DNA of 64,000 bases from DASUAS01 sp963819475 (GTDB lineage Bacteria > Actinomycetota > Acidimicrobiia > IMCC26256 > DASPTH01), in contig CAWFWE010000003.1 of the NCBI GenBank assembly GCA_963819475.1, positions 248,001-312,000 on the forward strand, given 5' to 3'. Position 1 is the stretch's first letter; each line of letters opens with the position of its first letter. Positions 52,661 through 60,259 of this stretch are shown here, in pieces. The position numbers and the translations under genes are program-made. The notes under the pieces are model-generated. The model was not told where the DNA came from, searched no databases, and saw only the letters and a list, made by a program, of their open reading frames with translations.

Positions 52661-53874
52661 ACGGTCCGGAACGACTCGTAGCCGCGCAGCTCCCGCCGGG
52701 AGATCTGTTGCAGGTGCACCTCGTCGGGGCCGTCGACCAGGTGCAGGGTGCGCGCGTGCGTGTACATCGACGCCAGCGGCCAGTCGTCGGACACGCCCGC
52801 CGCGCCGAACGCCTGGATGGCGCGGTCGATGACCGTGGTCGCGAGCCGGGCGGCCACGACCTTGATGGCGCCGATCTCGAACCGCGCACCCTTCGCCCCC
52901 ACCGTGTCCATCAGCCATGCCGCCTTCATGGTGAGGAGCCGGGCTTGCTCGATCTCGATCCGCGACTCCGCGATCTGCGCCTGGATGGTGCCCTGATCGG
53001 CGATCGGCTTGCCGAACGCGACCCGCTGCTGGGTGCGCTCGCACATGAGCCGCAGCGCCTTCTCGGCCATGCCGATGGCGCGCATGCAGTGATGGATACG
53101 CCCCGGTCCCAGGCGGGCCTGTGCGATGGCGAACCCGCCGCCCTCTTCGCCGAGCAGGTACTCCCTCGGGATCCGGACGTCTTCGAACAGCGTCTCGCAG
53201 TGCCCACCGCCCGCGTCGTGGCCGAACACGGGGAGCGAGCGGACCACCGACACACCCGGCGTGTCGAACGGCACGATCACCATGCTGTGACGACGGTGGC
53301 GGTCGGCATCGGGATCGGAGACGCCCATGAGGATGGCGAAGCTGCAGCGGCTCGACGCCGCGCCACTCGTCCACCACTTGTGGGCGTTGACGACGTAGTG
53401 GTCGCCGTCGCGCGTGATCCGGCTGGTGATGTTGGTGGCGTCGGAGCTCGCCACCCACGGCTCGGTCATGGCGAAGCACGAGCGCGTCTCGCCGTCGAGC
53501 AGCGGTCGCAGGAACTGCTCCACCTGGAGCGGCGTCGCGAATTTGACCAGCGCCTCCATGTTGCCGGTGTCGGGCGCCGAGCAGTTCGTGGCCTCTTGCG
53601 ACAGCGGGGACTGGCCCATCAGCTCGCACAGCGGCGCGTACTCGAGGTTGCTGAGCCCGGGCCCGTGGTCGCTCCCGGGCAGGAACAGGTTCCACAGGCC
53701 GCGGGCCCGCGCCTCCGCCTTCAGGTCCTCCATCACCGGCGGATGGAAGTGCGGGTCACCCGAGGCCGCGACCTGCTCCGCGTAGACGGCCTCGGCCGGG
53801 TCGACCCGCTCGGCGACGAAGTCCGCGAGCCGGCCCCGCAGCTCCTCCGTCCGGGCGCTGAGGGCGAAGTCCAT
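52657..53874 (-). CDS. Acyl-CoA dehydrogenase
   Basis: A 405-residue flavoprotein of the ACAD family (FadE-like). It shows the FAD/substrate signature CFAMTEPWVASSDATNITSRITRDGDHYVVNAHKWWTSGA (read in parts), LGPGRIHHCMRAIGMAEKALRLMCERTQQRVAFGKPI, and the C-terminal VIDRAIQAFGAAGVSDDWPLASMYTHART with LHLVDGPDEVHLQQISRRELR. Family members close to this act on medium-chain or aryl-acyl-CoAs. TAGGGT lies 8 bases before the ATG. Confidence 0.92.
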   Translation of the reverse strand: MDFALSARTEELRGRLADFVAERVDPAEAVYAEQVAASGDPHFHPPVMEDLKAEARARGLWNLFLPGSDHGPGLSNLEYAPLCELMGQSPLSQEATNCSAPDTGNMEALVKFATPLQVEQFLRPLLDGETRSCFAMTEPWVASSDATNITSRITRDGDHYVVNAHKWWTSGAASSRCSFAILMGVSDPDADRHRRHSMVIVPFDTPGVSVVRSLPVFGHDAGGGHCETLFEDVRIPREYLLGEEGGGFAIAQARLGPGRIHHCMRAIGMAEKALRLMCERTQQRVAFGKPIADQGTIQAQIAESRIEIEQARLLTMKAAWLMDTVGAKGARFEIGAIKVVAARLATTVIDRAIQAFGAAGVSDDWPLASMYTHARTLHLVDGPDEVHLQQISRRELRGYESFRTV

Positions 53875-53882
53875 CGCTCGGG

Positions 53883-53888
53883 ACCCTA
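53883..53888 (-). promoter_or_regulatory. -10 element of acyl-CoA dehydrogenase gene
   Basis: TAGGGT on the minus strand, 8 bases before ATG 53874. Confidence 0.55.
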
Positions 53889-53931
53889 CTCCGCGCCCCC
53901 TCGAGCGCCGCCGGGCCGGCTGCCCGGTGCG

Positions 53932-55179
53932 TCAGCACGCGCACTTCACGTAGCTGTCGTCGGGGATCGGCGGCAGCGCGGGGGCCACGTGGTCGATCGG
54001 GTCCGTGGTGGGCACGTCGAGCTCACGCCGCGTCGTCATGGTGCGCGGATCGAGCGCGAGCACGCGGTCGGCGAGCGACACGTACAGCACGTTGCCGTCG
54101 GTCGACGGCTTGAGCCCGATCACCGCGTTCGGCGCGGTCCACGAGTCGACGCCCCTGAGATCGCCGAGCGCCAGCGCGGTGATCTGATTGTCGACGGCGA
54201 CGTACAGCGTCGTCGCCGACGCGGTGGCGCGGGCCGTCGCCCCGATCGATCCGGTCGGGCCGATCGCCGTGCGCGCCACCTTCAACGTGCCGGTGTCGAG
54301 TTCGGCGAGCGCACCGTATGCGGGAGCCGCGACGTAGAGGCGGGTCCCCGACGGCGAGACGGCCAACGCCCCGAGCTGACTCACCGCGAACTCGCCCGGG
54401 AGGTCCACGCAGGTCGCGCGCTGCTCCTCGAGGTCGAGGACGTGCACGAATGCCTCGGCCGGTTCGGTGGCGGTCGCGTCACGGGTGTAGAGCGTGTAGA
54501 GACGGCGACCGTCGGGCGCCATCACCTGGGCGCGGGCCGTGCCGCGCATCGGCTCTTGCAGCTCTTCCTCGTTGCTGCGGACATCGCCGACCCGTCCACT
54601 GCCGAGGTCGAGGCGCGCGACGCGGTAGCGCTCGGGCGCGAGCGGGGGCACGAAGTCGATCACGAACAGCGCGTCACCTTCGAGCGAGAACGCCTCGGGC
54701 TCCACGTTCCCCGGGACCGACAGCACCTGCGGCTCACCGGTGCCCCGGCGGACGATCACGAGCGGGGTCGGGTCCTTGGGGACCGGATGGTAAGTGTCGG
54801 AGCCCGGTGGCGGCGGTGGGCTCAACGCGACCGCGGCGCCGTCCTCCGAGACTGTGCGCACGGCGAAGACACCGGGGATCGTGCGCGACGCGAGCTCGGC
54901 GCCATTGGTCGGATCCAGCGTGCGCAGGGTGGTGGAGGTGCCGTCGTTGGTCGCGCTGTACAGCACCGACCAGTCACGACTCGGGACCGCGCCGGCCTCC
55001 TGGAACCGGACGTGGCCACTGCGCGGGGAGATGGCCGTGATCGCGGTGCGGCTGCCGAGGTACAAGAGCTCGGGGCGTCGGCGGTTGGTGTCGATCGAGA
55101 CGTCGCGGCCTCCGCCGCACGCACTCGCGAGGAGCGCGAACATGAGCAGCGCTACCAGGATCACCGACGGCTTCCGCAT
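53932..55179 (-). CDS. Lipoprotein with beta-propeller repeats
   Basis: A 415-residue exported lipoprotein: MRKPSVILVALLMFALLASAC has a clear lipobox (LASAC). The mature part is a WD40/YVTN-like propeller with blades such as LYLGSRTAITAISPRSGHVR, ALAVSPSGTRLYVAAPAYGALAELDTGTLKVART, TLYVAVDNQITALALGDLRGV and LKPSTDGNVLYVSLADRVLALDPRTMTTRREL. It ends KCAC. GAGGGGATGCGTC precedes ATG. It follows an ECF sigma/anti-sigma pair in the same direction (72-base gap), so it is probably part of that envelope module. Confidence 0.8.
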   Translation of the reverse strand: MRKPSVILVALLMFALLASACGGGRDVSIDTNRRRPELLYLGSRTAITAISPRSGHVRFQEAGAVPSRDWSVLYSATNDGTSTTLRTLDPTNGAELASRTIPGVFAVRTVSEDGAAVALSPPPPPGSDTYHPVPKDPTPLVIVRRGTGEPQVLSVPGNVEPEAFSLEGDALFVIDFVPPLAPERYRVARLDLGSGRVGDVRSNEEELQEPMRGTARAQVMAPDGRRLYTLYTRDATATEPAEAFVHVLDLEEQRATCVDLPGEFAVSQLGALAVSPSGTRLYVAAPAYGALAELDTGTLKVARTAIGPTGSIGATARATASATTLYVAVDNQITALALGDLRGVDSWTAPNAVIGLKPSTDGNVLYVSLADRVLALDPRTMTTRRELDVPTTDPIDHVAPALPPIPDDSYVKCAC

Positions 55180-55250
55180 GACGCATCCCCTCGTCGTCGA
55201 CGTTCGGTGTCTGACGTGAGGTCGACGCACGCGGGACGTCCGCGGTTGCC

Positions 55251-56441
55251 TCAGGGCACGGGGAGCTCGAACAGTTTGCCGTTCGCGACCGCGGTGACGG
55301 TGTGCGGCGCGGACCAGACCAACGTCGCCTGCGGCGCGTTGTCGAACACGACGGTCGCGTGTACGCCGGCGTCGTCGAGCAGCACGATCGCGGGTGCACC
55401 GTCGACGGTGCCGGTGGCCCACATCCTCGTTGCCGACGATTCGAGGCCGTCGGCGTGGAAGCCGGCAGGCAACGTCGCGACGACGTGCACCGGGTCGCCC
55501 GCGAGCGCGTCCGCGACGCGGGCTCGGTCGGTGCCGCCCTGCTCGTTGCGCAGCAGCACGCGACCGTCGAAGTCCCTCGCCGCCAGCCCGATGATCTCGG
55601 GGCCGAGGTCGATGCGGTCGGCGAGCCCCAACGCGGGGTCGAGCCGGCGGAGCGCGCCACCGTCGGTCACGTACGCACCCTTGCCCGCCAGCGCCACCCA
55701 CCGGCGGGCTGCGGCCGGGAGGTCGAGGCGCCGCACGAGGTGACCGTCGGCGGCGTCGAACTGCACGACGCCGTCGCGCACCGGCACCCACACCGCACCG
55801 CCGACCGCCGCGATCGGGCCCACCGGGTCGGCGTCGATCGGCAGCTGGTGGGAGACCGGATCGCCGACCGGTCCGATGCGCTTGAGGAACGTGTCGGGCA
55901 GGCTGCCCTCCGTGGCCCGGGGGTTGCGGGTCAGCGCCCAGCGCGCACCCTCGCCCTCGGCGATCGAGATCACCTGCGCCTTGAAGTCGGAGACGTCGAC
56001 GACCTGTGACCCGTCGACGCGCACGACACGCGAGCGCGGCACGCCGTTGGCGTCGAGGTCGTCGCTCGCCGCCGACACCGTCGCGGTCCCGACGTAGAGC
56101 GGTGCACGCAGCGTGCCGGTGGGGGCGTCGAGCACCACCGGCCGTGGCGTGCGCACACGCCCGATCATGGCGTCGACCGCCCGGTTGCCGGTCACGACGC
56201 GCGCGGACACGCCTGCAGGAGGTACCGCGACGTGGGGCGACGAGCCATCGTGGCGGGCCACGAGCACGGCGGTCGCGCCGATCACCAGCACGATCCCGAG
56301 CACGGCCGCGACGGTGCCCAGGCGGTGGGTGCGCCGCCGCCGGGTGCGCTTGCGCGCGACCTCGTCGAGCACACCTGCGGTGTCGACGACCGGGGCGGCG
56401 TCGTGCAGCGCCCGTTCGAGTCCCAGGTCATCCGCGGGCAC
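55251..56441 (-). CDS. Putative anti-sigma factor with extracytoplasmic beta-propeller
   Basis: A 396-residue protein. The first 45 residues are cytoplasmic (LGLERALHDAAPVVDTAGVLDEVARKRTRRRR), one membrane helix follows (LGTVAAVLGIVLVIGATAVLVA), then a 325-residue outer domain with propeller-like blades (GGAVWVPVRDGVVQFDAADGHLVRRLDLP, GKGAYVTDGGALRRLDPALGLADRIDLG, VLLRNEQGG). No zinc anti-sigma motif. GTG start lies 14 bases inside the sigma gene after GGAGGTGCGC, so the two are coupled. I infer an ECF regulator sensing an envelope ligand. Confidence 0.75.
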   Translation of the reverse strand: MPADDLGLERALHDAAPVVDTAGVLDEVARKRTRRRRTHRLGTVAAVLGIVLVIGATAVLVARHDGSSPHVAVPPAGVSARVVTGNRAVDAMIGRVRTPRPVVLDAPTGTLRAPLYVGTATVSAASDDLDANGVPRSRVVRVDGSQVVDVSDFKAQVISIAEGEGARWALTRNPRATEGSLPDTFLKRIGPVGDPVSHQLPIDADPVGPIAAVGGAVWVPVRDGVVQFDAADGHLVRRLDLPAAARRWVALAGKGAYVTDGGALRRLDPALGLADRIDLGPEIIGLAARDFDGRVLLRNEQGGTDRARVADALAGDPVHVVATLPAGFHADGLESSATRMWATGTVDGAPAIVLLDDAGVHATVVFDNAPQATLVWSAPHTVTAVANGKLFELPVP

Positions 56442-56958
56442 CGCGCACCTCCTCGGGCTCGTCGGTGGGGTCGGGAGGTTCGTGCAGCAGTGCCGCCAGC
56501 GACTGGCGGGCGCGGAAGAGCATCGCCTTCACCGTGCCCTCGGCGATGCCCAGGTGCTCGGCGATCTCGCGGACGTCGAGGCCGAGGTAGTACCGCAGCA
56601 CCGTCACCTCCCGCTGGCGGCGCGGGAGCGCGAGCAGCGCTTCCCGGACCGCGTGGGCGTCGCCGCTCGCGGCCGGGGCGTCCGAGAGGTCGTCGCGCAA
56701 CGGGCCCAACCGGTCGCGGGCGCGGCGCTCCGACCGCCAGCGGCGCATCTGGCTGCGGGCCAGGTTGAGCGCCACCGTCGTGACCCACGCCGCGAGGCGG
56801 TCGATGCCGTCGCCCCGGTCCAGCCGCTCCCACGCGCGGGCGAGCGCCTCCTGCACCGAGTCCTCGGCGGTCGCGGTGCTGCCACACACCAGCGCCACGG
56901 TCGCGACGACCTGCGCGTACTCGCCGTCGAGGAAGGCTCGGATGGGTTCGTCGTCCAC
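56428..56958 (-). CDS. ECF RNA polymerase sigma factor (SigE/sigma-70 like)
   Basis: A 176-residue group 4 sigma factor from the chosen GTG 56958 (VDDEPIRAFLDGEYAQVVATVALVCGS). Region 2 continues TAEDSVQEALARAWERL...WVTTVALNLARSQMRRW; region 4 is LLALPRRQREVTVLRYYLGLDVREIAEHLGIAEGTVKAMLFRARQSLAALL. An in-frame ATG at 57039 would add 27 low-complexity residues. TACCGT at 56994-56999 and a short leader support the later start. First gene of the sigma/anti-sigma/lipoprotein module. Confidence 0.88.
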   Translation of the reverse strand: MDDEPIRAFLDGEYAQVVATVALVCGSTATAEDSVQEALARAWERLDRGDGIDRLAAWVTTVALNLARSQMRRWRSERRARDRLGPLRDDLSDAPAASGDAHAVREALLALPRRQREVTVLRYYLGLDVREIAEHLGIAEGTVKAMLFRARQSLAALLHEPPDPTDEPEEVRGARG

Positions 56959-56993
56959 CTGACCGCCCAGGAGTCGAGGGCCGCGCGCGGTCG

Positions 56994-56999
56994 ACGGTA
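56994..56999 (-). promoter_or_regulatory. -10 element of ECF operon
   Basis: TACCGT on the minus strand, 35 bases before GTG 56958; would give about 28 bases of leader. Confidence 0.4.
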
Positions 57000-57070
57000 G
57001 CCCGGGGGGCGCGACGGCGACCGCCGACAGTTCGGCCATGCCCACCCGACGCACGGGCGGCTCGAGCGGT

Positions 57071-57592
57071 TTACCTGGGCTTCGCCTCGTAGATCTCGAA
57101 CGGTGGCGTGTCACCGAGCGGCGGCTCCGTCGCCGCGACGAGGCGGTGGGCCTCGTCGACGTCGTCGGCGGTGAACGCTCGCGTGGTGCAGCAGAACTCC
57201 ACCAGGGTCCCGTTCGGATCGTTGGCGTAGATCGAGGTGCACCACCCGTGGTCGATCCCGATCACGTCGTGGCCGTGGTCGAGGAGCCGCGCCCGGCGGG
57301 CGGCGAGGTCGTCGAGGCTCGCGGCCGCGAACGCGATGTGGTTCACCCAGGTGGGCAGGCCGAGGCCGCGGCTGAGCGCGGGATCGAAGTCGGGGATGGT
57401 GTCGTCGTGCAGGTCCCACACCGCGAAGAGCTGGCCGTCGCCGGTGTCGAAGAACACGTGGCGGGCCCAGCCGGTCTGCTCGAGCGTGGGTGCGGCCTCC
57501 ACCTTCACCAGGGGGAAGCCCATCGCCTCGGTGTAGAACCGGCAGGTCGCGTCCAGGTCACGCGTCGCCACGGCAACGTGGTGAAACGGCAT
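57071..57592 (-). CDS. VOC-superfamily (glyoxalase/dioxygenase) protein
   Basis: A 173-residue vicinal-oxygen-chelate protein. FHHVAVATRDLDATCRFYTEAMGFPLVK opens the first beta-alpha-beta module with the metal-ligand His; THWVNHIAF-like TWVNHIAFAAASLDDLAARRARL opens the second; SIYANDPNGTLVEFCCTT holds the Glu ligand. The metal site looks complete, so a glyoxalase- or extradiol-type reaction is possible. TATCCT lies 6 bases before the ATG. Confidence 0.86.
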   Translation of the reverse strand: MPFHHVAVATRDLDATCRFYTEAMGFPLVKVEAAPTLEQTGWARHVFFDTGDGQLFAVWDLHDDTIPDFDPALSRGLGLPTWVNHIAFAAASLDDLAARRARLLDHGHDVIGIDHGWCTSIYANDPNGTLVEFCCTTRAFTADDVDEAHRLVAATEPPLGDTPPFEIYEAKPR

Positions 57593-57598
57593 GCGCGC

Positions 57599-57604
57599 AG
57601 GATA
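57599..57604 (-). promoter_or_regulatory. -10 element of VOC gene
   Basis: TATCCT on the minus strand, 6 bases before ATG 57592. Confidence 0.6.
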
Positions 57605-57614
57605 ACCCGGGCCG

Positions 57615-57620
57615 TAACCT
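57615..57620 (+). promoter_or_regulatory. -10 element of pdxH
   Basis: TAACCT, 7 bases before GTG 57628. Only 10 bases separate it from the divergent VOC -10, so the two promoters interleave. Confidence 0.6.
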
Positions 57621-57627
57621 CCTTCCC

Positions 57628-58245
57628 GTGCCTGTCGAAGCGCGCCCGTTGCACGAATCCGACGTCGATCGCGATCCGTTCGTGCAGTTCTCCCGTTGGT
57701 ACGACGACGCAGTCGAGCACGGCCAGCTCCAACCCGACGCGATGATCGTCGCCAGCAGCACGCCCGACGGTCACCCCTCGGTGCGCCTGGTGCTCCTCCG
57801 CGGCGTCGACGAGCGCGGGTTCTGCTTCTTCACCAACTTCGAGAGCCGGAAGGGGCGGGAGCTCGACGCCAACCCGCACGCTGCGATCGCGTTCCACTGG
57901 CCCGAGGTCCTGCGCCAGGTGCGCGCCGTGGGTGGGGTCGAACGCGTCTCCGACGACGAGGCCGACGCGTACTGGTACTCGCGTCCCCGCCCGAGCCGGG
58001 TGAGCGCGTGGGCGTCGGCGCAGAGCGAGGTGGCGGTCAGCCGGGAAGCGCTGGAAGCCGCCGTGGGCGACGTCGAGGCGCGCTTCGGTGACGGCGAGGT
58101 GCCCCGCCCCGCCAACTGGGGCGGGTACCGACTGGTGCCGACCGAGATCGAGTTCTGGCAGCACCGCGACGACCGGTTGCACGACCGCCTGCGCTACACG
58201 CGCGCGCAGGGCGACGGCTGGCGCGTCGACCGCCTTCAACCCTGA
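57628..58245 (+). CDS. pdxH: Pyridoxine/pyridoxamine 5'-phosphate oxidase
   Basis: A 205-residue FMN enzyme that oxidises PNP and PMP to pyridoxal 5'-phosphate. Family blocks: DPFVQFSRWYDDAVEHGQLQPDAMIVAS, PSVRLVLLRGVDERGFCFFTNFESRKGREL, AIAFHWPEVLRQVRAVGGVERVS, YWYSRPRPSRVSAWASAQS and NWGGYRLVPTEIEFWQHRDDRLHDRLRYTR. The FMN- and PLP-binding Arg, Lys and Tyr positions are kept. Its last ten bases overlap the remnant of a convergent membrane-protein gene. Confidence 0.95.
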   Translation: MPVEARPLHESDVDRDPFVQFSRWYDDAVEHGQLQPDAMIVASSTPDGHPSVRLVLLRGVDERGFCFFTNFESRKGRELDANPHAAIAFHWPEVLRQVRAVGGVERVSDDEADAYWYSRPRPSRVSAWASAQSEVAVSREALEAAVGDVEARFGDGEVPRPANWGGYRLVPTEIEFWQHRDDRLHDRLRYTRAQGDGWRVDRLQP

Positions 58246-58377
58246 CGGTCGGGCAGCGCGGGGACCTTCACCACCGCGAGCACGGTCACGAACCACGAGA
58301 CGACCGAGCACGAGCGGCCAGGCCAAGAGCGCGAACACGACGCCGATGGTGCCGTACAGCGCCGACGAGCGCGATAG
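58236..58377 (-). pseudogene. Remnant of a YihY/BrkB-family membrane protein gene
   Basis: Minus-strand codons give SRSSALYGTIGVVFALLAWP and then, after a frame change near 58296-58312, WFVTVLAVVKVPALPDRQG-stop. The first part matches the last conserved helix of YihY/BrkB membrane proteins (S-x-x-Y-G-x-x-G-x-x-x-x-L-L-x-W). Nothing of the upstream 250 residues is present, so this is a truncated gene fragment rather than a working protein. Confidence 0.5.
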
Positions 58378-58478
58378 AGGAGCGGCACGACACGATCCGG
58401 TGCACGGCAACCCGTCGCCCTCGTCGGTTCGGGAGGCATGTATACCGTGTCGATCGCCGGCCGAGACGGGAGACCCGC

Positions 58479-58736
58479 ATGCGACGTTCGATCGACGACG
58501 CCACCGACGACCACCCGGCCGACGACGACGAGCGACCGCCGGTGTCGTGGGCAGTGGCGCTCAGCGACGACTGCGACGCCTGCGGGATGGGCGAGCCGCG
58601 CGTCGTGCTCACCATGGAGGAGGTGGGCGCCGCCGGCCTCGGCCTGGTCGCGCACCTGGCGCCGGCGACCGCCCGCCGCCTTCGCAGCGCGATTGCCGCC
58701 GCCCTGCGCGAGATCGGCGAGGACCCCGGGCCATAG
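58479..58736 (+). CDS. Small acidic protein of unknown function, 85 aa
   Basis: MRRSIDDATDDHPADDDER is an acidic start, followed by VSWAVALSDDCDACGMGEPRVVLTMEEVG and a helical ALREIGEDPGP end. C-D-A-C is a possible metal or redox pair. No membrane segment. GGGAGACCCGC precedes ATG and TATACC at 58441 may be its -10. Its TAG stop lies inside the -10 of the next gene. Confidence 0.6.
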   Translation: MRRSIDDATDDHPADDDERPPVSWAVALSDDCDACGMGEPRVVLTMEEVGAAGLGLVAHLAPATARRLRSAIAAALREIGEDPGP

Positions 58737-58739
58737 GGT
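58734..58739 (+). promoter_or_regulatory. -10 element overlapping a stop codon
   Basis: TAGGGT, 6 bases before ATG 58746; its TAG is also the stop codon of the upstream small gene. Confidence 0.55.
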
Positions 58740-58745
58740 GACGGC

Positions 58746-59003
58746 ATGACCTCCGACGCCGGAAGCTCGCAGCCGGCCTCCCGTCTCCGACCCGGTCAGG
58801 CGGCGGCGATCTGGGGTGTGGTGGCCGCGGGCTGGGCGGTCTTCGTCCTGCCGCTGTTCTTCGGGCCGGTCGGCGTGGCGCTGGGTGGGTACGCGTGGTG
58901 GCGGGGTGAGCGGCGGGGTCGCTGGGTGATCCTGGGCGCCGTTGCCGCCATGCTCGTGGGCCTGGCCATCGGCCTGTTGCCCGACTCGTTCGTCTCGAAC
59001 TGA
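58746..59003 (+). CDS. Small membrane protein, 85 aa
   Basis: A hydrophilic start MTSDAGSSQPASRLRPGQ, then two or three helices: AAIWGVVAAGWAVFVLPLFF, GPVGVALGGYAWWRG and WVILGAVAAMLVGLAIGLLP, with a RGERRGR turn between. No known domain is recognised. Leaderless start with TAGGGT. Confidence 0.7.
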   Translation: MTSDAGSSQPASRLRPGQAAAIWGVVAAGWAVFVLPLFFGPVGVALGGYAWWRGERRGRWVILGAVAAMLVGLAIGLLPDSFVSN

Positions 59004-59290
59004 CCTCTCGGGCCATCGAGCCGTGCGATAGGCGGATTGACCGGGCCTCGCGAAGTGGTCGCGAGCTTGCCGCGCCGTCTCGAGGATTCGCTCCTTCGGG
59101 AGATGGTCGCGGAAATCGGGCATGACACCGACCACACCGCAGCGGGACCCGGACGGATGCCACCCCCTTGGCACTGAACCCGTTCTCCCGTCGTGACGTG
59201 CTTCCTTCCTCTCGAACGGAAGCGTCCCGCGACCCGGCGACGCCACAGAAACCGGTCGCCGTCGGCGCGCCGACTCGGCCAACATGTCGC
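59004..59290. other. Intergenic region before GNAT gene
   Basis: About 290 bases. CTCGCGA-AGTGG-TCGCGAG near 59048 is a perfect 7-bp hairpin without a T-tract. On the minus strand a short protein-like frame from ATG 59122 (MPDFRDHLPKERILETARQ) runs into the antisense of the previous gene; I do not call it a gene. Confidence 0.4.
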
Positions 59291-60259
59291 ATGGACGTGG
59301 ACGTGTCGGCGACGGGCTCACCAGATCGGGTGCTCCGTGACGCGAGCGAGTTCTTGCGTCGCGATCCGGTGCGGCACAACCTCGTGCTCTCCGTGCTCCA
59401 CGCGCATGTGACCCACCCGGAACCGGGCCGGTACTGGCTCGCACGGATCAACGGCGAGGTGGCCGGGATCGTGCTGCAGGCGCCCGCCCACTTCCAGGCG
59501 ACGATCACCCCGATGCCGGACGACGCCGTGCACGCAGCAGTCGATGCGATCGTCGGGCAGGGCGTGGAGCTGCCGGGCGTCAACGGCCAGGCCGCGACCG
59601 CGGCGCGCTTCGCCGGCTCCTGGAGCGAGCGCGCCCGCTGCGCCGCCCGGCCGGTCCAGGGCCAGCGGATCTACGAGGTCGACGACGTGGTGGGGCCGGC
59701 GGCCGTCGCCGGTCGGATGCGGCCCGCGACGGTGACGGACCAGGAGCTGCTCGCGGCATGGTTCCGGGCCTTCGCGAGCGAAACCGGCGCGGGCACAGTC
59801 GGCGATCCTGCGGTCGACGTCGAGCGCCGTACCGCGGCCCGGCACCTGTGGCTCTGGGACGACGGCGGCCCCGTCGCCGTCGCCGGCGTCCGCCAACCGG
59901 TCGAGGCCGTGGTCCGCGTCGGCCCCGTCTACACCCCGCCGGCCAGACGGGCGCGTGGTTACGGATCCGCGCTCGTCGCCGCGGTGTCGCGCAGGGTGCG
60001 TGCCGCCGGCGACCGGTGCATCCTCTACACCGATCTCCAGAACGCCACGTCCAACTCGATCTACCGCGCGATCGGGTACCGCGCGGTCGACGAGGCGCTG
60101 CAGTACGAGTTCGGCGCGGTCCGTGCGCGTGTGACCGCGACACGTCCTCGCGCGGACCGAGGTCAGCGGATCTCGCCGAGGTGCACCACGTACCACTGGC
60201 CCCGCCACGAGATCAGCGACGTCACCGGGAACGAGCGCGCCTGCCCGTCCTCGGTGTAG
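59291..60259 (+). CDS. GNAT-family N-acetyltransferase
   Basis: About 320 residues with two GNAT-like halves. The catalytic half has VRVGPVYTPPARRARGYGSALVAAVSRRVRAAG (acetyl-CoA loop R-x-x-G-x-G/A), CILYTDLQNATSNSIYRAIGYRAVDEALQYEF. The expected family end is near EALQYEFGA (about 60120). The frame continues 45 more residues to 60259, antisense to the next gene for 97 bases, so the true stop may have been lost by an indel. The substrate is unknown. Confidence 0.75.
   Translation: MDVDVSATGSPDRVLRDASEFLRRDPVRHNLVLSVLHAHVTHPEPGRYWLARINGEVAGIVLQAPAHFQATITPMPDDAVHAAVDAIVGQGVELPGVNGQAATAARFAGSWSERARCAARPVQGQRIYEVDDVVGPAAVAGRMRPATVTDQELLAAWFRAFASETGAGTVGDPAVDVERRTAARHLWLWDDGGPVAVAGVRQPVEAVVRVGPVYTPPARRARGYGSALVAAVSRRVRAAGDRCILYTDLQNATSNSIYRAIGYRAVDEALQYEFGAVRARVTATRPRADRGQRISPRCTTYHWPRHEISDVTGNERACPSSV

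Noticed and set aside
51630..52832. Plus-strand frame repeating MVDSAAPSRPPGTAPLHLLLT-like peptides
   Set aside because: It is the complement of array C; no start, domain or neighbour supports it, and the flanking genes run on the minus strand.
59003..59122. Minus-strand small gene starting MPDFRDHLPKERILE
   Set aside because: Protein-like at the start, but it runs into the antisense of the small membrane protein gene and has no ribosome site or promoter.
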